Part shown: positions 1 through 11,965 of the stretch, piece after piece | Position numbering within the stretch: the stretch's first letter is position 1 | How the letters are laid out: each line of letters starts with the position of its first letter | Notes under the pieces: generated by a model | Seen by the model: only the letters and a program-made list of their open reading frames with translations | Database searches by the model: none | What the model was told of the DNA's origin: nothing | Assembly: GCA_030452225.1 (NCBI GenBank) | Contig: JAKDMP010000005.1 | Location: forward strand, 1-34,387 | Source of the DNA: Gammaproteobacteria bacterium | GTDB taxonomy: Bacteria; Pseudomonadota; Gammaproteobacteria; JAKDMP01 | Reading direction: 5' to 3' | Length of the DNA: 34,387 bases | Program-made: the position numbers and the translations under genes

Positions 1-444
1 CGGGGCAGCGCTCTCGACCGAACGAGCCGGACTCGGCATTGCAGGCGCAGGTTCGCGCACTGCTCAAGCAAGAGGCGATCGAGTCATGCCAGACTCACAG
101 AGAGCCATCAACCGCCAGCTCGTCGATGTCGGCAACCGTTTCGTGGCGCGGTAGAGAAAAATGAGCCATGAGACACGGATGCCGACGGGCGGAAAAAACG
201 AACAGGCGGTCTATACTGCCTATACGCGCGACCGGGAAGGCGGCGCGGCGGCGAATGCGCGCGAGTTTTCGCGGCTGAGCGGGCGGCTACGCCGGCACTC
301 GAAGGCGTTCCTGAGACGCCCCGTCGCGGCCAGCGGCGTCTCCTGCAGTGACGGTACGGACGCCGCCTACGCGGATTTCATGGGGAAAGCGCACGAGCGT
401 CTCGCCACATCGAGGACACAAACAACGACACAAGGACCACGCTG

Positions 445-2514
<2,070 letters not shown>

Positions 2515-2523
2515 GAGGGAACA

Positions 2524-3603
2524 GTGACACACGCGACCGCGAAGCTCCACGAGCTGGGCCAGAGCCTCTGGCTCGACAACATTACGCGCGAGCTGCTCGA
2601 CTCCGGGCAGCTCCAGACCTACATCGACGACTACTCGGTGACCGGACTCACGTCGAACCCGTCGATTTTCGACAAGGCGATCGCGGGCGGTGGCTACGAC
2701 GACGGGATTTCCGAGAAGGCCGCCACCGGGATAGACCGGGAGGCCCTCTTCTTCGAGCTCGCGCTCGAGGATCTTCGCCGCGCGGCCGACCTGTTCGCGC
2801 CGATCCACGAGCGCACTGGCGGAGTCGACGGCTGGGCCTCGCTCGAGGTCTCGCCGCTCCTTGCCTACGACACGCAGAGCACCGTGCGCGCGGTCACCTC
2901 GCTCCATGCGCAGGCCGAGCGCGACAATCTCTTCATCAAAATCCCCGGCACCGCGCAGGGGCTGCCCGCGATCGAGGAGGCGATCTTCGCCGGCGTTCCC
3001 GTGAACGTCACCCTCCTCTTCTCGCCCGATCACTACCGCGCGGCGGTGGACGCCTACATGCGTGGGGTCGAGCGCCGGGTCGAGGCCGGGCTCGATCCCG
3101 CCGTCGGCTCGGTCGCCTCGGTCTTCATGTCGCGCTGGGATGTCGCCGTCAGCGACAAGATGCCGCATGAGCTCAAGAACACGCTCGCGCTTGCGATCGG
3201 CCTGAAGACCTATCAGGCCTACCGCGAGCAGATGGACTCGCAACGCTGGCAGAAGCTCGAGAGCTCGGGCGCGCGCATGCAGCGCCTGCTCTGGGCGTCG
3301 ACGGGCACGAAGGATCCGAGCGCACCCGAGGATCTGTACCTCCACTGCCTCGGCGCACCGTTCACGATCAACACGATCCCCGAGGGCACGCTGCACGCGT
3401 TCCACGACCATGGACACGTCGGCACGCCGATGCCGAGCGACGGTGGCGATGCGGACAAGACGCTCACCGCCCATAAAGCGGCCGGGATCGACCTCGACGC
3501 CCTCGCCGCGAAGCTGCAAAACGACGGCGCGGCGGCCTTCGTCAAGTCCTGGAACGACCTGATGAGCCTCATCGACAAACAGAGCGCGGCACTGCGCGCC
3601 TAG
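2524..3603 (+). CDS. tal: Transaldolase
   Basis: 359-aa ORF with GTG start, 9 bp after tkt; VTGLTSNPSIFDKAI, LEVSPLLAYDTQST, LFIKIPGTAQGLPAIEEAI, VNVTLLFSPDHYRA. Confidence 0.95.
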   Translation: MTHATAKLHELGQSLWLDNITRELLDSGQLQTYIDDYSVTGLTSNPSIFDKAIAGGGYDDGISEKAATGIDREALFFELALEDLRRAADLFAPIHERTGGVDGWASLEVSPLLAYDTQSTVRAVTSLHAQAERDNLFIKIPGTAQGLPAIEEAIFAGVPVNVTLLFSPDHYRAAVDAYMRGVERRVEAGLDPAVGSVASVFMSRWDVAVSDKMPHELKNTLALAIGLKTYQAYREQMDSQRWQKLESSGARMQRLLWASTGTKDPSAPEDLYLHCLGAPFTINTIPEGTLHAFHDHGHVGTPMPSDGGDADKTLTAHKAAGIDLDALAAKLQNDGAAAFVKSWNDLMSLIDKQSAALRA

Positions 3604-3624
3604 CCCGAGCTCAGAGGAGTCCGG

Positions 3625-5268
3625 ATGGCCACCGCCGATCCCACAGCGACGACCCCGCTGCGCGAGCGCGCGGCCTGGAGGGCGCTCGAGGCGCACCACG
3701 CGCAGCTCCGTAACCTGCACCTGCGCGAGCTGTTCGCCGAGGATCCCTTACGTGGCGAGCGCCTCGCGGCCGAGGGTGCCGGGCTCTACCTCGACTATTC
3801 GAAAAACCGCATCACTGACGAGACCCTGCGCCTGCTCATCGAGCTTGCGCGGGAGTCGGGCCTCGCCGCGCGGACCGAGGCGATGTTCCGCGGCGAGCGC
3901 ATCAACGTCTCCGAGAACCGCTCGGTGCTGCACATCGCGCTGCGCATGCCCAAAGGCACGCCCTTGGTCGTCGAGGGCGTGGATGTCGCGGCGCAGGCAC
4001 ACGCGGTGCTCGAGCGCATGGCGGCGTTTTGCGAGCGCATTCGCTCGGGCGAGTGGAAAGGCCACACGGGCAAGCCGATCCGAAACATCATCAACATCGG
4101 AATCGGCGGCTCCGACCTCGGGCCGGTGATGGCCTACGAGGCACTGCGCCACTACACGCGGCGCGATCTCACCTTCCGCTTCGTCTCAAACGTCGATTCG
4201 ACCGATTTCGCCGAGGCGACGCACGACCTCGCCGCCGAGGAGACGCTCTTCATCGTCGCCTCGAAGACGTTCACCACCCTCGAGACAATGACGAACGCGC
4301 ACACGGCGCGCGCGTGGTCGCTGAGCGCGCTCGGCGAGGAGGCGGCCATCGCGAAGCACTTCGTCGCGCTCTCGACGAACGCGGATGAGGTCGCGGCCTT
4401 CGGCATCGACACCGATAACATGTTCGGCTTCTGGGAGTGGGTCGGCGGGCGCTACTCCATGGGCTCGGCGATCGGCCTCTCGACCATGCTCGCGATCGGC
4501 CCGGGCGCGTTTCGCGACCTGCTCGCGGGCTTTCACGCCATGGATGAGCACTTCCGCACGGCGCCGCTCGAGCGCAATCTTCCGGCGCTGATGGGCCTGC
4601 TCGCCGTTTGGTACGGCGATTTCTTCGGCGCGCAGACCGCGGGCGTGATGCCCTACAGCCAGTACCTGAAGCGCTTCCCGGCCTACCTCCAACAGTTGAC
4701 GATGGAGTCCAACGGCAAACACGTCACACTCGACGGGCGGCGGGTGGACTACGACACCGGGGCCGTCTACTGGGGCGAGCCGGGCACGAACGGCCAGCAC
4801 AGCTTCTACCAGCTCATCCATCAGGGGACGAAGCTCATTCCCGTCGACCTCATCGGCTTTGCCAAGAACTTGAACCCGATCCGGGACCATCATGACATCC
4901 TCATGTCGAACGTGTTCGCGCAGGCCGAAGCACTCGCCTTCGGCAAGACCGAGGAGGACGTGCGCGCCGAGGGTACGGCGCGGGCGATCGTTGCGCATCG
5001 CGTCTTCGAGGGCAACCGCCCGACGAACGTGATCCTCGCGCAAAAGCTCACCCCGCGCACGCTGGGCGCCCTCGTCGCCCTCTACGAGCACAGCGTGTTC
5101 ACGCAAGGCACTGTCTGGAGCATCGACTCCTTCGACCAGTGGGGCGTAGAGCTCGGTAAGGTGCTCGCAAAGCGGATCATCCCCGAGCTCGAGTCGCAAG
5201 ACGAGCCCGAGCTCGACCACGACTCCTCGACGAACGCGCTCATCCGCCGATATCGGAGACTTCGATGA
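3625..5268 (+). CDS. pgi: Glucose-6-phosphate isomerase
   Basis: 547-aa [89 protein letters not shown]. Confidence 0.97.
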   Translation: MATADPTATTPLRERAAWRALEAHHAQLRNLHLRELFAEDPLRGERLAAEGAGLYLDYSKNRITDETLRLLIELARESGLAARTEAMFRGERINVSENRSVLHIALRMPKGTPLVVEGVDVAAQAHAVLERMAAFCERIRSGEWKGHTGKPIRNIINIGIGGSDLGPVMAYEALRHYTRRDLTFRFVSNVDSTDFAEATHDLAAEETLFIVASKTFTTLETMTNAHTARAWSLSALGEEAAIAKHFVALSTNADEVAAFGIDTDNMFGFWEWVGGRYSMGSAIGLSTMLAIGPGAFRDLLAGFHAMDEHFRTAPLERNLPALMGLLAVWYGDFFGAQTAGVMPYSQYLKRFPAYLQQLTMESNGKHVTLDGRRVDYDTGAVYWGEPGTNGQHSFYQLIHQGTKLIPVDLIGFAKNLNPIRDHHDILMSNVFAQAEALAFGKTEEDVRAEGTARAIVAHRVFEGNRPTNVILAQKLTPRTLGALVALYEHSVFTQGTVWSIDSFDQWGVELGKVLAKRIIPELESQDEPELDHDSSTNALIRRYRRLR

Positions 5269-6071
5269 GCATCAAGCTGCTGCTCGCCGACGTCGACGGC
5301 ACGCTCGTCAAGACGGACAAGTCGCTGGCGGAGGCGACCGTCGACGCGGTCCACCGGCTCCACGGCGCCGGCATCCACTTCGCGGTCACGAGCGGCCGCC
5401 CCCCGCGCGGGATGGCCATGCTCGTCGAGCCGCTGCAGCTCAAGGCCCCGCTAGCCGCGTTCAACGGCGGGCTGATCGTGGAGCCGGACATGACGCTCGT
5501 CGAGCAGCGGACCATCCCCGACGATCTCGTTGTGCCGATCATCGAGCTGCTCGATGCGTCCGGGCTCGACGCCTGGGTCTACCGAGGGGCCGCCTGGCTC
5601 GTGCGCGATGACCAAGCGCCGCATATCGAGCGCGAGGCCACCACGGTTCGCTTCCAGCCAACGGTCGTGGCGAGCTTCGAGGGCTTCGACAGCGATGTGG
5701 CGAAGATCGTCGGGGTCAGCGACGATTACGACCGGGTCGAGTCCGCGGCCGCGGCCGCTCGGGAGAGATTCGAGGACCACGTCTCGGCCGCGCGCTCGCA
5801 GCCCTATTACCTCGACGTCACCCATCCGCGGGCGAACAAGGGCGACGTCGTCAAGCTCCTATCGGCGAAGTACGGGATCCCGCCGAGCGAGATCGCGACC
5901 ATCGGCGACATGCCGAACGACGTGCTCATGTTCGCCCACTCGGGCCTCTCGATTGCGATGGGGCAAAGCGGCCGTGAGGTTCACCGCGCGGCGCGGTGCG
6001 TGACCACGTCCAACGACGAGGACGGCTTCGCGAACGCCGTCGAGCGTTTCATTCTCAGACAGAGGAGCTAG
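5265..6071 (+). CDS. Cof-type HAD-family hydrolase (likely sugar-phosphate phosphatase)
   Basis: [16 protein letters not shown] (HAD motif I), [23 protein letters not shown] (motif IV); 4-bp ATGA overlap with pgi. Confidence 0.9.
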   Translation: MSIKLLLADVDGTLVKTDKSLAEATVDAVHRLHGAGIHFAVTSGRPPRGMAMLVEPLQLKAPLAAFNGGLIVEPDMTLVEQRTIPDDLVVPIIELLDASGLDAWVYRGAAWLVRDDQAPHIEREATTVRFQPTVVASFEGFDSDVAKIVGVSDDYDRVESAAAAARERFEDHVSAARSQPYYLDVTHPRANKGDVVKLLSAKYGIPPSEIATIGDMPNDVLMFAHSGLSIAMGQSGREVHRAARCVTTSNDEDGFANAVERFILRQRS

Positions 6072-6074
6072 AGC

Positions 6075-7109
6075 GTGCCAACCGACACTCCCATGCAGCT
6101 TGGAATGGTCGGGCTCGGCCGGATGGGCGCGGGCCTCGTGCGCCGGCTCATGCGCGACGGGCATCGCTGCATCGGCTATGACGTGTTCCCGGACGCCGTG
6201 AAGGCGATCGAAGCCGATGGTGCGCTAGGCACGACCTCGCTCGAGGACTTCGCGGCCAAGCTCGACAAACCGCGCACGGCCTGGGTGATGGTGCCGGCCG
6301 GCGAGACCACCGACAAGACGATCACCGCGCTCGCTGAGGTGCTCGAGCCGGGCGACACGATCATCGACGGCGGCAACACTTACTACCACGACGACCTGCG
6401 CCACGCGGCCGCGCTCGGGGAGAAAGGCATACACCACGTCGACGTCGGGACGAGCGGCGGCGTCTGGGGATTCGAGCGCGGGTTCTGTCTGATGATCGGC
6501 GGTGAGAAGGAGGTCGTCGACCGGCTCGGCCCGATCTTTGCCTCGATCGCTCCCGGCCTCGATACGGCGCCACGCACGCCGGGTCGTACGGGCGAGCCGA
6601 CAACGGCGGAGCACGGCTACTACCACTGCGGTCCGAACGGCGCGGGGCACTTCGTGAAGATGGTGCACAATGGCATCGAGTACGGACTCATGGCCGCGTT
6701 CGCCGAGGGTCTGAACATCATCAGGAACGCCGATGCCGGCAAGCGCGCCCGGGAGATGGACGCCGAAACCGCGCCGCTCGAGAACCCGGAGCACTACCAA
6801 TACGACATCGACACGACCGAGGTGGCCGAGGTCTGGCGGCGGGGCAGCGTCATCGGGTCGTGGCTGCTCGACCTGACCGCCGCGGCGCTCTACGCCTCCC
6901 CGCGGCTCGAGGAGTTTGCCGGCCGCGTTTCCGACTCCGGCGAGGGACGCTGGACCTCAATCGCGGCCATCGACGTGGGAGTCCCGGCACCGGTTTTGAC
7001 CGCCGCGCTCTACTCGCGCTTCACCTCCCGTGGACTCGCCAACTTCGCCGACAAGCTCCTCTCGGCGATGCGTAAGGAGTTCGGCGGCCACGACGAGAAG
7101 AAGGCTTAG
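6075..7109 (+). CDS. gnd: 6-phosphogluconate dehydrogenase, decarboxylating (short, YqeC-like form)
   Basis: 344-aa ORF with GTG start; MQLGMVGLGRMGAGLVRRLMRDGH, DGGNTYYHDDLRHA, GHFVKMVHNGIEYGLMAAFAEG. Confidence 0.92.
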   Translation: MPTDTPMQLGMVGLGRMGAGLVRRLMRDGHRCIGYDVFPDAVKAIEADGALGTTSLEDFAAKLDKPRTAWVMVPAGETTDKTITALAEVLEPGDTIIDGGNTYYHDDLRHAAALGEKGIHHVDVGTSGGVWGFERGFCLMIGGEKEVVDRLGPIFASIAPGLDTAPRTPGRTGEPTTAEHGYYHCGPNGAGHFVKMVHNGIEYGLMAAFAEGLNIIRNADAGKRAREMDAETAPLENPEHYQYDIDTTEVAEVWRRGSVIGSWLLDLTAAALYASPRLEEFAGRVSDSGEGRWTSIAAIDVGVPAPVLTAALYSRFTSRGLANFADKLLSAMRKEFGGHDEKKA

Positions 7110-7112
7110 GCA

Positions 7113-7778
7113 ATGGCGCTCGAGATCGAGATCCTCCCCAACGCCGCGGCCGTCGCCGAGCGTGGCGCGCAGATCGTCGCGCAGCGCGCGCGGGCGGCCG
7201 TGGCCGCCCACGGCCGGTTCAACTTCGCCGTCAGCGGCGGGCGAACCCCTTGGGCCATGTTCGCCTGCCTCGCCGGGAAGATGCCTTGGGAGAAGGTAAC
7301 GATCTTCCAGGTTGACGAGCGGATCGCCCCCGACGGCGATCCCGATCGCAACCTCACTCACCTGCGCGCGAGCCTCGCGCCCGCGGGCGCGGTCGAAATC
7401 CGCGCGATGCCGGTCGCAGCACACGAGCTCGACGCCGCGGCGGCCGAGTATGCGGCAACGCTTCCCGACGCGCTCGACCTCGTCCATCTCGGGCTCGGGC
7501 CGGACGGCCACACGGCCTCACTCGTTCCCGGTGACCCGGTGCTCGACGTCGCGGATCGTGACGTCGCGCTAACGCGCCCGTACCAGGGACACCAGCGCAT
7601 GACGCTCACCTTCCCCGCTTTGAACCGCGCCCGCGGCGTCCTCTGGCTCGTCACGGGCAAAGACAAGGTCGAGGCGCTGCGGCGTCTGCGTGCGGGCGAC
7701 AGCTCGATCCCCGGCGGGCGGATATCGAGCGAGCACGCGATCGTCGTGGCGGACGTGGCGGCCGCGGGCTCCAAATGA
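7113..7778 (+). CDS. pgl: 6-phosphogluconolactonase
   Basis: 221-aa ORF; FAVSGGRTPWAMFACLA, VDERIAPDGDPDRNLTHLRA, LVHLGLGPDGHTASLVPGDPVLD. Confidence 0.93.
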   Translation: MALEIEILPNAAAVAERGAQIVAQRARAAVAAHGRFNFAVSGGRTPWAMFACLAGKMPWEKVTIFQVDERIAPDGDPDRNLTHLRASLAPAGAVEIRAMPVAAHELDAAAAEYAATLPDALDLVHLGLGPDGHTASLVPGDPVLDVADRDVALTRPYQGHQRMTLTFPALNRARGVLWLVTGKDKVEALRRLRAGDSSIPGGRISSEHAIVVADVAAAGSK

Positions 7779-8782
7779 CTAGCCGGTTGCGCCAAGCACG
7801 CCCGCCCTATGTCGGCGTGGCCATATTGTCTAGCACACTGCTGCTGCTCAGCGGATGCGCCGAGAGCGGCGTCTATCTGAGCTTTCTCAACCCGCAAGGA
7901 CCCATTGCCGCCGCCCAGCGCTGGCACCTCATCGAGGTGGTGGTGCTGCTCGGGGTGTTCGTGGCGCTACCCATATTTGTGCTCCTGCCGCTGCTGGTGT
8001 GGCGCTATCGCTATGGCGCGAAATCGCCGCGCTACACGCCCAAATGGCAGGATTACCTACCACTGGAAGTCATGGTCTGGGCGGGTCCAATCGCCATCAT
8101 CTGTGTGCTGGGCTTTCTGGTCTGGCACTACACGCACGCGCTGGACCCCTATAAGCCGATCGCACCCCACGGGCGGCCTTTGCAAGTGCAGGCGATCGGC
8201 TACGACTGGAAGTGGCTCTTTATCTACCCGGACCAAGGTATCGCAACCGTTGGCGTGCTGGCGATTCCGGTGGAACAGCCGGTTGCCATGCGTTTGACAT
8301 CGGCCACGGTCATGCAATCCCTGCTGATTCCCGCGCTGGCCGGCCAGATCTACGCCATGGGCGGCATGGTCACGCAGCTCCACCTCAAGGCCACGAAACC
8401 GGGACGCTCGCTCGGTGAGAACACCATGTACAACGGGAACGGATTCCACCACCAGAAGTTCACCGCGCTCGCTATGCCGCCCGAGGAATTTAAAGCGTGG
8501 GTTAGGAAAGTCCGAGCGAGCGGCGTTGCGCTGGATGCCCGCGCCTACAAGGCGCTCTCGCAGCGCGGCACCGTGGCGGAGCTGGTCGCTGCCCTGCCGC
8601 GGGCCTCGCACGAGGGCAACATTTATCTGACGCAGGTGAGCGCTGCCCTGTTTCCCGCGGTCGTCGAGGCGACCATGACCGGTACTCCTACCGCGCTGGG
8701 CCATGTCTTGGTGGCTCCGGCAGGATTGCCGGCGCCTGTAGTCCGCAAGACCGCCGCATCGTCAATGGAAAATGCGCCATGA
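7775..8782 (+). CDS. cyoA: Cytochrome bo3 ubiquinol oxidase subunit II
   Basis: Lipobox-like LLLLSGCAES, IGYDWKWLFIYPDQGIATV, VMQSLLIPALAGQIYAMGGMVTQLHLKA; no CuA ligand motif; overlaps pgl stop by ATGA. Confidence 0.93.
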   Translation: MTSRLRQARPPYVGVAILSSTLLLLSGCAESGVYLSFLNPQGPIAAAQRWHLIEVVVLLGVFVALPIFVLLPLLVWRYRYGAKSPRYTPKWQDYLPLEVMVWAGPIAIICVLGFLVWHYTHALDPYKPIAPHGRPLQVQAIGYDWKWLFIYPDQGIATVGVLAIPVEQPVAMRLTSATVMQSLLIPALAGQIYAMGGMVTQLHLKATKPGRSLGENTMYNGNGFHHQKFTALAMPPEEFKAWVRKVRASGVALDARAYKALSQRGTVAELVAALPRASHEGNIYLTQVSAALFPAVVEATMTGTPTALGHVLVAPAGLPAPVVRKTAASSMENAP

Positions 8783-10890
8783 ATGCCGCCGCCATCATTG
8801 AACAACCGCTGGGGCGCTTGGGGATGGATTCACTGCCGTTCTGGGAGATGCTGCAGCACCCCACGGAGGAGAACCTGATCAACGGCTTCATCGGGGGAGG
8901 CGCGGCATGCGTGGTCGTAATCGGGATCGTGGTTGTCTGCGCGCTGATCACTTTCTTCGGCAAATGGCGCGCACTGTGGTCCGAGTGGCTGACCAGCCCC
9001 GATCACAAGAAGATCGGCATCATGTACGTCGTGGTGGCCTTGGTGATGCTGGCCCGGGCCGTGATCGAAGCGATACTGATGCGGTTGCAGCAGGCGGTCG
9101 GGCTGGGTGGCGGCTTTCTCGCGCCCGATCATTTTGCGCAATTGTTCAGTACTCACGGCACGATCATGATCTTTTTCATGGCCATGCCGTTTCTCATCGG
9201 CGTCATCAATTACGTGATGCCGCTGCAGATCGGTGCGCGCGACGTTTCCTTCCCCGTGCTCAATTCCATAAGCCTGGGATTGACCGCGGCCGCCGCGATG
9301 CTGGTGATGGTTTCACTGGTCATCGGCCAGTTCTCCACCGGTGGCTGGTTCGGCTACCCGCCCTATACCGAGACGGCTTTCACCCCCGATGTCGGACCGG
9401 ATTACTGGATCTGGGCGCTTACGCTGTCGTCGGTGGGGACGACGTTGACCGGCATCAATTTCGCCGTAACCATCTACAAGGAGCGCGCACCGGGCATGAC
9501 GTTGATGCGGATGCCGTTGTTCACATGGACCGCGCTATGCACCAGCATCCTGATGATCTTCGCGATGCCGCCTCTGACCGTCGCCACGGCGCAACTGGCG
9601 CTGGACCGTTACCTGGGCTTTCACTACTTCACCAATGCCCTGGGCGGCAACATGATGAATTTCATGAATCTGTTCTGGCTGTTCGGCCATCCGGAAGTCT
9701 ACATCCTAATACTGCCGTCATTCGGGATCTACTCCGAGGTCGTTGCGACTTTTTCCGGCAAGGCGTTGTTTGGCTACCGCTCGCTGGTGCTGGCTACCAT
9801 GACCATTGCCGTGCTGTCATTCACCGTGTGGGTGCACCACTTTTTCACCATGGGCCAGAGCGCGAACATCAACGCGGTATTCGGCATTGCCTCCATGCTG
9901 ATCGGCATTCCCACGGGAGTGAAGATCTATGAATGGATGGCGACGATGTACCGTGGCCGGGTGCGTCTGACCGTCCCAATGGTGTATGCGATCGGTTTCA
10001 TCCTGCTGTTCGTGCTCGGCGGCATCACCGGGATTATTCTGGCCAACCCCGCGATCGACTATCAGGTGCACAACACGGTGTTTCTGGTGGCGCACTTCCA
10101 CAACGTCGCCATCCCTGGTGTGCTCTTTGGCCTGCTCGCCGGCTACCATTTCTGGTTTCCCAAGGTGTTCGGCTTTCGCCTTGACGAACGCTGGGGGATG
10201 ATCTCGGCGTTGTGCTGGCTGTTTGGATTCATGCTCGCGTTTTTCCCGCTTTATGCCCTCGGCCTGATGGGGCTGCCACGGCGCACCGTCGCCTACTTCA
10301 ATCCTGCTTACCAGCCGCTGGAGATCGTGGCCTTCCTTGGTGCACTGCTAATTGGCTGTGCGCTCCTTGCGCTCCTAATCCAGGGCTGGGTTTCAATCAA
10401 GCATCGCAACGAGAACCGGGTGTTCGCGGGCGATCCCTGGGACGGGCGCAGCCTGGAATGGGCGGTCTCGGCGCCGCCGCCCGAATACAACTTTCCGGTC
10501 TTGCCCGTGGTCAATGATGCGGACGCTTTCGCGGCCGCCAAGGAGTTCGGCGTGGCCTATCAGCAACCCGACGAGTTTGTGGACATCAAGCTCCCCAGGA
10601 ACAGCGCCATGGGCCCGGTGCTTGGCGGCCTCGGTTTCGTCATGGCATTCGGGCTGGTCTGGCATATCTGGTGGCTGGTGATCGTTTGCGCCCTCGGCAC
10701 ACTGGCGGCGATCATCGTGCGCGGATTCGCGCGCGATACGGTGCAAACCGTGCCGGCGAGCGTCGTCAAAGAGGAGCACGGGCGCTGGCTTGATGCTGTC
10801 CAGCATGCCGCCGCGATCTCACGCGCCGCTGAATGCGATCCCGCCAATGAAGGCCTTGCCGAGCAGGGCGCCGCGGGGGCCACGTCATGA
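8779..10890 (+). CDS. cyoB: Cytochrome bo3 ubiquinol oxidase subunit I
   Basis: Heme-copper oxidase subunit I motifs: FGHPEVYILILPSFGIYSE, VWVHHFFTMG, IPTGVKIYEW, VAHFHNVAIPGVLFG, GDPWDGRSLEWAVSAPPPEYNFPVLP. Confidence 0.97.
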   Translation: MNAAAIIEQPLGRLGMDSLPFWEMLQHPTEENLINGFIGGGAACVVVIGIVVVCALITFFGKWRALWSEWLTSPDHKKIGIMYVVVALVMLARAVIEAILMRLQQAVGLGGGFLAPDHFAQLFSTHGTIMIFFMAMPFLIGVINYVMPLQIGARDVSFPVLNSISLGLTAAAAMLVMVSLVIGQFSTGGWFGYPPYTETAFTPDVGPDYWIWALTLSSVGTTLTGINFAVTIYKERAPGMTLMRMPLFTWTALCTSILMIFAMPPLTVATAQLALDRYLGFHYFTNALGGNMMNFMNLFWLFGHPEVYILILPSFGIYSEVVATFSGKALFGYRSLVLATMTIAVLSFTVWVHHFFTMGQSANINAVFGIASMLIGIPTGVKIYEWMATMYRGRVRLTVPMVYAIGFILLFVLGGITGIILANPAIDYQVHNTVFLVAHFHNVAIPGVLFGLLAGYHFWFPKVFGFRLDERWGMISALCWLFGFMLAFFPLYALGLMGLPRRTVAYFNPAYQPLEIVAFLGALLIGCALLALLIQGWVSIKHRNENRVFAGDPWDGRSLEWAVSAPPPEYNFPVLPVVNDADAFAAAKEFGVAYQQPDEFVDIKLPRNSAMGPVLGGLGFVMAFGLVWHIWWLVIVCALGTLAAIIVRGFARDTVQTVPASVVKEEHGRWLDAVQHAAAISRAAECDPANEGLAEQGAAGATS

Positions 10891-11510
10891 GCTACGAAAC
10901 CTTCCGGTATCCCGGGCTGAACCTCGGCCGCGCGCACCCCGAAGCGCACGATGCCGCGGAGACCCTGATGTTTGGTTTCTGGGTCTTCATGATGAGCGAT
11001 GCCATTTTGTTCGGCATGGTGTTCGGGACGTACGTGATACAGTTGGATGCCACCGCCGGTGGACCCGGGCCGCGCGACATCTACGACATCAAAAGCGTCC
11101 TCATCCAAACCATGCTGCTATTGGCTAGCAGCTTTACCTTCGGTATGGCATCGCTGTCGAATAAACACAAGGGCAGCCCGCCGCGCCTGCTTGCCTGGCT
11201 GGTAGTGACCTTGTTGCTGGGCGTGGGTTTCCTGGTTTTCGAAGTTCGCGATTTCCTGTCGATGTTTGACATGGGCGCTGTTCCGAGCCGCAGCGGCTTT
11301 CTCTCCGCGTTTTTCGACCTGGTGCCACTGCATGGCCTGCATGTCACCTGTGCCTGCATTTGGCTGATTTGCCTAGTCGGTCAGATCGCCCGTTACGGCC
11401 TCGACACCGACGTCAAGTTGAGCGTTATGCGACTCGCACTGTTCTGGCACTTTTTGGACATCATCTGGATTGCAATTTTCTCGGTGGTTTATTTGGCGGG
11501 GCTGGCATGA
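10887..11510 (+). CDS. cyoC: Cytochrome o ubiquinol oxidase subunit III
   Basis: Heme-copper oxidase subunit III features (FGFWVFMMSDAILFGMVFGTYV, VPLHGLHVTCACIWLI, ALFWHFLDIIWIAIFSVVYL); ATGA overlap with cyoB. Confidence 0.95.
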   Translation: MSYETFRYPGLNLGRAHPEAHDAAETLMFGFWVFMMSDAILFGMVFGTYVIQLDATAGGPGPRDIYDIKSVLIQTMLLLASSFTFGMASLSNKHKGSPPRLLAWLVVTLLLGVGFLVFEVRDFLSMFDMGAVPSRSGFLSAFFDLVPLHGLHVTCACIWLICLVGQIARYGLDTDVKLSVMRLALFWHFLDIIWIAIFSVVYLAGLA

Positions 11511-11938
11511 GCGAGCAAGTTCATTACCCGGATGAACAGGCGCGCGATCAGCGCGGGGAGTCTTGGACGGTTTTCCACGCCGCGATTGCTCCCCTCAAAA
11601 GAGAGGAAAAAATGCGCGCGCAGCGCCGGGAGCAGCGCCAAGAGTTTTGGTCCTATTGTTGGGGTCTCGTTCTGGCGCTGGTGCTCACGCTGGTACCGTT
11701 TGCCATGGTCTACTGGGCCGTCTTGCCGCGCTTTTCTCTGCTCATCGTGATCGGCGTTTTCGCGCTGGCGCAGATCATCGTCCACATCCGCTTTTTCCTG
11801 CGCATTGGCGTCAGGCAAAAGCGTGAAGACCTGCAGCTAATCCTGTTCTCGGCGCTGTTGTTGATCATCATGGTCGCGGGCACGATCTGGATCATGTTCA
11901 ACCTCGCGGATCGAATGAGCATGCCCATGCATCCCTGA
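11507..11938 (+). CDS. cyoD: Cytochrome o ubiquinol oxidase subunit IV
   Basis: Start reassigned to the ATGA overlap with cyoC; three predicted hydrophobic helices with LAQIIVHIRFFLRIG and LLLIIMVAGTIWIMFNL; position in the cyo operon. Confidence 0.88.
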   Translation: MSEQVHYPDEQARDQRGESWTVFHAAIAPLKREEKMRAQRREQRQEFWSYCWGLVLALVLTLVPFAMVYWAVLPRFSLLIVIGVFALAQIIVHIRFFLRIGVRQKREDLQLILFSALLLIIMVAGTIWIMFNLADRMSMPMHP

Positions 11939-11965
11939 TGTACAAACCAATTGTAGGAGCATGCT

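Noticed and set aside
1-164. Possible 3' end of an upstream gene (…SRPNEPDSALQAQVRALLKQEAIES… or …MPDSQRAINRQLVDVGNRFVAR*)
   Set aside because: Too short and frame ambiguous; cannot be assigned.
4186-5220. 344-aa minus-strand ORF opposite pgi
   Set aside because: Antisense shadow of a confidently identified gene; no recognisable motif.
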